A stretch of 64,000 nucleotides of DNA, from NCBI GenBank assembly GCA_014529385.2, contig CM043960.1, positions 34,300,396 through 34,364,395 of the forward strand. Reading direction: 5' to 3'. The position numbers were made by a program, and so were the translations under genes. The DNA comes from Adiantum capillus-veneris (taxonomy: Eukaryota > Streptophyta > Polypodiopsida > Polypodiales > Pteridaceae). Under the pieces are notes generated by a model, which worked only from the letters and a program-made list of their open reading frames with translations, searched no databases and was not told where the DNA came from. This document shows, piece by piece, positions 56,736-64,000 of this stretch (the stretch's first letter is position 1; each line of letters starts with the position of its first letter).

Positions 56736-58134
56736 TGTAACCGGCCTTTGTAATCCAAGAAGGGCGGTAGACCTTAACTTAAACTTTATTTGCTTTCACC
56801 CATTTAATCTGTCGCCCACTTTACCTGTACTTTCAAGACACAACAAAGGGGAAAGGGATACACGTTGCTAGATTGCACCTGTATGAGAAGACCGATACCA
56901 AATTGGCCCCTAAATAGGCACCCCTTTTGGTATTTCTTTATTCTTTAACAGTTAAGAGGAAGTACAAAGAGTGCTTATAGCACTTAACTTGTATCCCGCA
57001 GTTCTTAACCTGTATGAGGGAATTTGGGCAGCATAACGATGCAGAACCCTACCCAAATCAGTCTGCAAGTAGGGAATCTTAAGGAGACCACTGTCCTTGT
57101 CCCTAATCAACCATAAATAGAGCAAAACAGAGCAAAACCAGCCTCTGTAATTTCTGGTTTTTCTATGATTTTTCACTGTTTTCAGCTCCCTGTAGCCCCT
57201 AAACTGTCTCCTGCACCTTGGGGTAGCTGTCCCTTGAATCTGGAGAGTTTTACGGCACCAAACAGTCCCAAATCAACAAAAATCAACAGCCTAGCTGTGC
57301 TGAATTTGCACCTATTTGGTGAGGTATTTAGCCTCACCGGTTCCTGCTTTTGGTGTAGAAGTTAGCTACACCTGTTCCTGTTCAAGAGGCTCTTGCCTCA
57401 GCACAAAAGCATGAACCCACAATTGTATACGTAGGTCAACTGAGTAGCCCACTAGAGGGGCATCACATACTGCTCATAGAGAAGAGAGAGAGGGTAGTGC
57501 GTAGCGTGCAGGGCATCACTCCCAGCACCACACTATACATAAGAGGGAAAGGAAGCACTCCATAGCCCTAACCTATGACAAAGCTGCAAATGAGTTTCCT
57601 CTCTCATTTTAGGCGTCCCCTCTCTGGCCAGGAGAAGCAGAATGCTCACGGAGTGCCACATGGTACACTTTCCGACTTTGGGTATTCCTAGCTAAAAATA
57701 TCTCAACTGGTGCATCAGTTGACTTTGCAGCAGAGCAATAAAATGTTCCTCTTGTCATTCCAGAGCTAATGACGCAAACACATTTTCAGGTCCAAAATAG
57801 CAGTTCCCTAAATTTTAGGAGATGCTGCGATTGTATCTTTCTAGGTCATCTGATCCTCTTTGTACACTACAGCCACACCAAGAACTGAAATGTAGCCTAT
57901 GTAGCAAAGGATTCCACTTTGCCTAGTCAATGACCCCACTTTGGCTAACCATACTCCTTGTCCAACCTTAGTGCTCTCTTACCCTTAGGCATGGACTCCC
58001 TCTGAACAATTCCACACTAGCTATGCAATGCAAGGCAGTTAGATTTCTAGAGGGGTGTTTCCAAAAGTCAAAATAAATAAATAATAAGAAAGAAATCAAC
58101 AAAAAGGATAGATAGTAGTCACATGCTGGTGACA
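56736..58134 (-). repeat. 3' LTR of element D, complete
   Basis: 1399 bases, TGTAACCGGCC to CTGGTGACA on the plus strand. 57414-58134 matches 62950-63672 at about 95%. Confidence 0.85.
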
Positions 58135-58152
58135 TACCCCCCTCTTGAAATC
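58135..58152 (-). other. polypurine tract of element D
   Basis: Minus strand TTTCAAGAGGGGGGTA directly before the LTR start TGTCACCAGC. Confidence 0.8.
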
Positions 58153-58707
58153 TCAAACGTCCTCATTTGCATCTATGTCGTACATGCTCACAGTCAACAC
58201 TCGGGTGTGCGCACACCTGTCGACACATGTACGACGTATATATGCTCATTGTCAACCTTGGTGTATTCAACACCTCATGGACACATGTATTGCCTGCGTG
58301 TGAACCCTGTCCCAATGACATAGTGGTATATTCGCACTTTGCCATTGCTTTGAGTCAATAACTTTCCAATGATAAAATGGTAGCTACGCATTTTGCCACT
58401 GTCTTTTAGTACACGTTGGATCCAGTAACACTTTCGAGCATACCCAAACCGACAGTTTAGGAATGCAGTTATCCATGTACTCTTTAATAGAATCAATTAC
58501 TGTATCTTAACAAACTGACAAGAAATACTCACTTCTATAGCACTAACCAAACTTTTGGACATTCCGTAAGAGCAATTGCCAAACTGACAATCTGTAGAGC
58601 TCTAACATTCATGTAACATGTACTTCATTTGAGCTTACTTTAAATAACATGTACATCATTTCTTTCAGAAGCCGTTGTCACACTGACAATCCATGTAGCT
58701 CTGAAAC
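58153..58707. other. 3' untranslated region of element D
   Basis: No ORF of note. A short phrase recurs in tandem (CAACACTCGGGTG/CAACCTTGGTGTATT, TGACACAT with ACACATGTA, GATAAAATGGTA/CATAGTGGTATA) at 58190-58390. Confidence 0.5.
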
Positions 58708-58989
58708 TCAAGGGGTCAAGGTAGGTTGCAAATCGAAGGCTTCAAGGTAAAGCGATAACACAGTTGGTGACTCTGCAAGTTCACCTTCTTCCATCCACTT
58801 AGCATCAATTGGTGGATAGTTTATGAACTTCACCAAGTAACGCCTAGGAACCTTGCCTTTCACTTTTCTTTCTTTATGTGCCAAAATCTGTTCCAGGACC
58901 AAGATCTCGTCAAGTTCCTCGACTTCCGGCTGATGTTCAGCTGGCATATCTTCTTGCACATCACCCACATAGGGTCTGAGAAGACTCAC
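58708..58989 (-). pseudogene. chromodomain at the C-terminus of element D integrase
   Basis: LVLEQILAHKERKVKGKVPR then YLVKFINYPPIDAKWMEEGE: a chromodomain of chromoviruses (pattern I-x-R...YLVKW...TWE). In this clade it guides integration to chromatin marked by histone modifications. Three substitutions at usually aromatic places (KFINYP, AKWM) do not rule out folding. The stop is at 58708. It connects upstream through AFHVSLLRPYVGD to the integrase tail. Confidence 0.85.
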
Positions 58990-59016
58990 ATGAAACGCAT
59001 TGTGAATCTTCCAACT

Positions 59017-59990
59017 CTAAGGCAATTTCAGCCTATATGAAACATCACTGATTATGTCGCATACTTGAAAAGGCCCATAGTAACGCATGCTGAGCTTTGG
59101 TAACAGTCTTTCCTCCATGGCGGTTGATGAATGCACTGTATTATTGTATGCATACTCCACCAATGGCAAATACTGCTCCCACTTTCCTTTATGCTCTGAC
59201 ACATAGCACTTCAGCAGATCTAGGACAATAGAATTTGCCTCTTCTGACTGCCCATCTGTTTGAGGATGAAATGACGAAGAGAATTTCAGCGTTGTGCCCA
59301 TATTCTCAAACAAGCCTCTCCAGAACAAACTTGTCATGCGAGGATCAGGGTCACTAACAATCGATTGTGGCATGCCATGATACTTGAAAATATTGCTCAT
59401 AAACAAGTGTTCCATCTGATCTGGCTTTATCTTCTTCCTGACAGGAATAAAATGAGCATGCTTGCTGAATCTGCAAATGATGGTCCAAATACCATCATTT
59501 CCTGTCTGCGTTCTCGGAAGATCAAAGATAAAATCCATAGCAATACTTTCCCATCGTTTATCTGGAATAGACAGTGGTTGCAATAACCCTAGTTCCTTTT
59601 GCCTGTCAAACTTGACCTTTTGGCATATTAGGCATTCTCGTACAGTGGTTGCAATAACCTTGGTGTCTTTTGCCTGTCAAACTTGACCTTTTGGCATATT
59701 AGGCATTATCGCACAAAGGCATCCACATTTCCTCTCAGTGTAGGCCAGTAGAAGAATGTCTCAACCGCTTTAACTATAGCATCGATACCACGATGCCCGG
59801 CATACGGTGGGACATGACTCTCTTCCATAACTTTGCGTTGCAATGGCTTTGTGACACACAATCTACCATGCATCATCATAAAGCCATCCTTGAGAAGATA
59901 GTGTTTATGAAATTGTCCATCCATTAGCGGCTCAAAGACCCTTGCAAAATCTTTATCATTTGCATATTGCTCCCTCATATCATCAAGCTC
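59017..59990 (-). pseudogene. integrase of element D
   Basis: Zinc-binding domain at 59850-59640 (ESHVPPYAGHRGIDA, then CLICQKVKFDRQK), catalytic core with SIAMDFIFDLPR (first Asp), MPQSIVSDPDPRMTSLFWRG (second Asp) and FHPQTDGQSEEANS (Glu), then YLPLVEYAYNNTVHSST. About 60-70 residues are missing between that motif and RYYGPFQVCDIISDVSYRLK. The zinc-binding exit is duplicated at DNA level (59573-59641 and 59643-59714), which breaks the frame. Inserts element DNA when intact; not functional here. Confidence 0.88.
59573..59714. repeat. 70-bp tandem duplication in integrase of element D
   Basis: CAGTGGTTGCAATAAC...GGCATATTAGGCATT occurs twice in succession. Confidence 0.88.
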
Positions 59991-61587
59991 TGATGATAAG
60001 GAATTGACACAGCTGAAATTTGTGGCTTCCTTGACAAGGCATCAACCACAACGTTCTTCTTGCCTTCCACATGCACAATCTAAAAATGAAACATGGACAA
60101 GATATTTGCCCATCGCATATGCTTCTCAGATAACTTTGCCTGTGTCAAGAAGTATCGCAAGGTCTGATGATCCGTTTGGACAACGAAATCTGCACCTAGC
60201 AGGTAGTGTTTCCAACTTAAGAGCACATGAATCACGGCCTGTAGTTCTTTTTCATAGACTTGCATAGTCTTTTTTGGCCCTTGCAAGATTCTACTCTCAT
60301 AGGCTACTACCCTGCCATCTTGCATTAGCACTGCACCAATGCTACTACCGCAGGCATCACATTGGACCACAAATGACTTCCTAAGATCTGGCAACACAAT
60401 GTCTGGATCTGAAGTCATCTTTTCCTTTAAGAGATTAAAAGCTGAAATCTCTTTTTGTGTCCATCTGAAGGTGACTGCCTTCTTTTGAAGAGCATGTAAA
60501 GGTGAAGCAATCTCAGCAAAATTTCGGATAAACCTTCTATAATAGGAGTATAGTCTCAAGAAGCTTCGAACATCATGCACCGTCTTCAAATCTGGCCATG
60601 ACTTGATCGCTTCAACTTTAGCATTCTGACACCATCCTTTGAGACAATGTGTCCCAGAAAGTGAATCTCTTCCATAAAAAATTCACTTTTCTTTGCATTG
60701 ATGAGCAACCTATGGCTGCGTAGCTCTTTGAACACAATGGCCAAGTGATGCATATGCTCCTCTTCATTCTTTGAGTAGACTATCATGTCGTCAAAGAATG
60801 TACCAACAAACTGCTGGTGTGGACGAAAAATTCTGTCCATCATCCTATTGAACGTAGCAGGAGCATTTGTGAGACCAAAAGCCATCACTAAAAATTCGTA
60901 AAGGCCAAACGTCGTTCTAAAAGCAGTCTTGTGCACATCCTATGATCTAATGCGGATCTGATGGTACCCACTCTTTAGATCTATCCTGCTAAACATAGCC
61001 GCTCCTTTTAATTTGTCCAGAATATCATCAATTCTAGGTATAGGGAACCTATTCTTGATGGTATTCTTGTTCAGTGCACGGTAGTCGATGCACATACACC
61101 ATGAGCCATCCTTTTTGTGAACCAACAGCATTGGAGAACCAAATGGAGATGAACTGGGCTGAATCAGTCACTTTTCTAACAACTCATGTACTCGGCTCAT
61201 TATCTCTTTCTGCTGAGCCGCACTAACCCTGTACGGAGGCCTATTTGGTGGGCTACTGCCTGGCACCAAATCTATCGCATGGTCCTCGGGTCTCTCTGGT
61301 GGTAATTGAGACAGTAATGAATCGAAAAAACAGTCACTATATTGTTGTAAAAACATTGACCTTTCTTTATCTAACACAGATAAATTTGATTCATCACAAT
61401 CTGACACTTCACGTGCAAAAACCAAGTACGCAGAAAGATGATTTTTCATTACAGAAGTAATAGCAGAAGCTGATATAGTGAGAATAGACTCCCCTCTAAG
61501 CTTTACATCCAGAATGTGAGTCTTTCCCCTGCTCTGTACAGTGATCTTTTTGTTGTAGGCATCCATGATTCCCTGTACACGAAACAA
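59991..61587 (-). pseudogene. pol: reverse transcriptase and RNase H of element D
   Basis: Linker ending with DLVPGSSPPNRPPYR at about 61250; RT with [58 protein letters not shown] and the catalytic TFFDDMIVYSK (FFDD in place of the usual YxDD, a common variant); connection with IHFLGHIVSKDGVR; RNase H with VVQCDACGSSIGAVLMQ, YEKELQAVIHVLLSWKHYLL and VQTDHQTLRYFLTQ. Breaks: stops near 61168 and 60938, a frameshift at about 60588, and a stop at 60080 followed by the RNase H end (KNVVVDALSRK). Copies element RNA into DNA when whole. Confidence 0.9.
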
Positions 61588-61920
61588 CTAGGGAATGCAA
61601 AGCAACACATCACATCCATCCAGTGGCGTGATGTAAAATTCTTCAGCATCTACATAGGATTGGATATGTAGGTGCAACTTTCCGATGATGGGTGTCACAG
61701 CCTCTATATGGCCAGGACATCCAAACCTGCCTCTGCTGTATACCCCATCTCTTCAGGTCAGATTCCCAACTTTGAAGCCAATTCTGGGGAAATGAAGTTG
61801 TCTTTGGCACCTGGATCAAAGAAGATAAGCACTCTTTGATCCCTGACCTTTCCCCATGCTCCGCAAAGCTCACTTGCATCTGAATTTGGCTTGTCGCCCA
61901 CCATATCTGGCACTAAACCA
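61588..61920 (-). pseudogene. aspartic protease of element D
   Basis: VLIFFDPGAKDNFISPELAS is the active-site loop with Pro in place of Ser (normal Asp-Ser-Gly-Ala). Then LGI followed by a stop and frame changes; TPLDGCDVLLCIP matches the flap-end motif (usually YDVILGMDWL). Confidence 0.75.
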
Positions 61921-62949
61921 ACCATGGGCCTCTTTCCTTTCCTGTCCTCCTTGTCTTCAGAATTAGTTGGCCTTTTCTTTTGAGGACAATTCTGAGCAAT
62001 GTGGCCGGACTGCTCACAGATAAATAATTTGTTCTCTGACCTCAGGACCTGCCTTTGCTCTTCCGACTTGCGAGGAAAAGATCTTTTCCATTTCTTTGCT
62101 GGTTCAGCCGCCGTGGCTTTGCCTTTCCATACTTTGGCTGCCTCCTAAGTCGCTCTAGGAACCTCATTGAGAACGTACTTCTTCGCTGAATTTTTCTTGG
62201 TTGATCCTTCCTTGACGCCATTATTGAATTCACAATCTTCTCCCTTGAGCAAACCATTGCCAGTGTTTTCTACCTCGATGAGCTGCGTCAAAGTAGTGAC
62301 TTTGGTCTTCGTGCAGTACTTTCTCAATCCTTTGGGTAGGCCACAACAGTATTTTTCAATCTGTTCTGTCAATGGCACAAACCTATAGGAAGCTACTGGA
62401 AGTAGAGCTTTCCAAAAATTCCGATTGAAGTCATCCAGATTCTTGCAAGTAGCAGCATTAAGCTGGTGCCATTTTGTCATGACGTCTGCTTCAAAGTCAT
62501 CAGATAACCATGCTGATGCAAAAATCTGCTTAAAGTAAATTAATGTGGACGGAGCTTGCCCTTGAAGCAATATAGTTGTCCACCATTGTCCCGCATTCCC
62601 TGTCAAGAAGATGGCTGCCTTGCGGACCTTTGAAGCCTCTGTAAAGTTTCCTCCTGCATAGGCCTTGTCAAACTGCTGGAGGAATGAGAGAGCTTTCTTC
62701 CCGTCATCAAACCCTGTAAAGGTCGTGAATGTCACACCTTTGCCACCTTCTTTGTACGGAGTTGGCTTCTCCAGTGGCGTTAAGTTGTCATATGGAAGTG
62801 ACTGAAACATGGGAACACTGTTAGGGTTCATCTGTGTTCCTTGGCCACTATTAAGTTGACCTGGAGATGCCATATTTGGCTGTTGATTTGTAATTCCAGC
62901 CATACCAAAATTTGCCTGTGGCATCCCAAATTGGCCCTGAGTGCTTTAA
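61921..62949 (-). pseudogene. gag: gag of element D, 5' end deleted
   Basis: The readable frame is preceded by TAA; ATG at 62924 is internal (Gly/Gln/Met/Asn-rich start MPQANFGMAGITNQQPN). Capsid motifs: GDAKIWW is here GNAGQWWTTILLQG, then YFKQIFASAWLSDD, MTKWHQLNAATCKNLDDFNR and EKYCCGLPKGLRKYC. TAG at 62145 (probably from CAG) ends the ORF; the frame goes on to a zinc knuckle near 62020 (CEQSGHIAQNC) that has lost its first cysteine. Confidence 0.85.
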
Positions 62950-63672
62950 AACCCACAACTGTATACGTTCGTCAACTGAGTAGCCCACTAGAGGGACATC
63001 ACATACTGCTCATAGGGAAGAGAGAGAGGGCAGTGCGTTGCGTGCAGGGCATCACTCCTAGCACCGTACTATACATAAGAGGAAAAGGAAGCACTCCATA
63101 GCTCTTAACCTGTGACAAAGCTGCAAATGAGTCTCCTCTCTCATTTTAGGCCCCCCCTCTCTGGCCAGGAGAAGCAAAATGCTCACGGAGTGCCACATGG
63201 CACACTTTCCGACTTTGGGCATTCTCGGCTAAAAATATCTCAACTGGTGCATCAGTTGACTTTGCAGCAGAGCAATAAAATGTTCCGCTTGTCATTCCAG
63301 AGCTAATGACGCAAACACATTTTCAAGTCCAAAATAGCAATTCCCTAAATTTTAGGAGATGCTGCCATTGTATCTTTCTAGGTCATCTGATCCTCTTTGT
63401 ACACTACAACCACACCAAGAACTGAAATGTAGCCTATGTAGCAAAGGATTCCACTTTGGCTAGTCAATGACCCCACTTTGGCTAACCATAGTCCTTGTCC
63501 AACCGTAGTGCTCTCTTGCCCTCAGGCCTGGACTCCCTCTAAACAGTTCCACACTAGCTATGCAATGTAGGGCAGTTAGATTTCTAGAGGGGTGTTTCCA
63601 AAAAGTGAAAATAAATAAATAATAAGAAAGAAATCCACAAAAAGGATAGATAGTAGTCACATGCTGGTGACA
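62950..63672 (-). repeat. 5' LTR of element D, truncated
   Basis: Matches 57414-58134. About 680 bases at its gag-proximal end and the primer-binding site are missing, so LTR sequence abuts gag directly. Confidence 0.85.
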
Positions 63673-64000
63673 GAGAGAGCGTAAAACACAACAACATGAG
63701 GATCCTCACACCACTCACCTCCAACCTGGAAAATATGTGTTGGAATTCTGAGCGTAGAGAAGACGTCTTGTTGGTGCCAAGATGCATGGGTACTTTCAAA
63801 ACAAGCAACCCCCTATTGACACGTAAGTTAGCCTTAGCAAGGGTGAGGGGCTGATAGGGAAGGAGAACATAGTTCTCTGGAAGAGCCGTCTTCTCCTTTG
63901 CCCTTGGACATGCCAGGAGTGCAAGGCTTCCCCTTTAAGGACCACTTAGAAGATAACTACTCTTTTGCGGCTTGCATCACCCTCAGCCTATGGAGCGGAG
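63673..64000 (-). pseudogene. multi-exon gene fragment of unknown function, copy 2, second part
   Basis: Minus-strand exon-like frame from about 63905 to 63735 with ENYVLLPYQPLTLAKANLRV and LVLKVPMHLGTNKTSSLRSE, ending at a consensus 5' splice site (TTGGAG then GTGAGT at about 63719). This is upstream of the part at 56165-56735 in the same gene. Not matched by the readable part of copy 1. Family not recognised; whether it is still a gene cannot be judged as the window ends here. Confidence 0.45.

Larger units (their letters stand above)
56736..63672 (-). mobile_element. Ty3/gypsy chromovirus-type retrotransposon D, decayed
   Basis: Minus-strand element: truncated 5' LTR 63672-62950, gag, protease, RT, RNase H, integrase, chromodomain, polypurine tract, complete 3' LTR 58134-56736. 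GAGAG flanks both ends. The uninterrupted target is seen in the paralogue at about 35172-35215 (CTAATGCGAGAGAGCC). The part of the 5' LTR nearest gag, the primer-binding site and the gag start are deleted. Integrase has an internal deletion and a duplication. Cannot move by itself. Confidence 0.88.

Overview
The window looks like a large, repeat-dense nuclear genome of a land plant. Evidence: Ty3/gypsy elements with initiator-methionine primer-binding sites (TGGTATCAGAGC), a chromodomain-bearing gypsy element, a plant-type hAT transposon with a DUF659-like domain, AAACCCT-type telomere-like motifs, and very long TC/GA, TG and C/G tracts. A fern or other seed-free plant would fit the style of the sequence, but that is only a guess. 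No intact host gene, rRNA or tRNA is recognisable. Almost every coding stretch is a decayed mobile-element gene.

Region by region. 1-6049: a minus-strand gag-only LTR element with 2.8 kb LTRs; its 3' LTR runs off the left edge. It is inserted in a long decayed coiled-coil ORF (6050-9470) that ends at a polypurine tract. 10440-16800: fragments of gypsy polymerase and integrase on both strands. 17.7-25.9 kb: a repeat family in inverted and tandem copies, two LTR/leader-like copies and a cluster of alternating TC and GA tracts. 26-34.5 kb: mostly unrecognised sequence, apart from a decayed minus-strand aspartic protease of a retroelement (31910-33060). 34.5-35.2 kb: part of a multi-exon gene of unknown function, present again at 56.2-56.7 kb and probably continued at 63.7-64.0 kb.

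36.8-56.1 kb is a nest of insertions whose order can be read from target-site duplications (TSDs). A gypsy integrase is split by LTR element A (37019-44332, TSD GCTAA). The 3' LTR of A is split by a non-autonomous LTR element B (41162-44203, TSD TTGTG), whose LTRs carry telomere-like repeats. The neighbouring element C has its 3' LTR split by an 8.47 kb hAT transposon (46969-55438, TSD CATATGAA/CATACGAA).

The hAT element is the most interesting object. It has a plus-strand transposase broken by stop codons and one frameshift. Facing it on the minus strand are a protein-kinase-like gene and a coiled-coil RING-finger gene. Each transcription unit starts near its own end of the element, with a TATA box beside a shared CGGGCCCGGCGGG box and a tandem-repeat array in the leader. 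56736-63672 holds a minus-strand chromodomain gypsy element D (TSD GAGAG), inserted in the second copy of the unknown gene. The paralogue at 35.2 kb shows what the empty site looked like.
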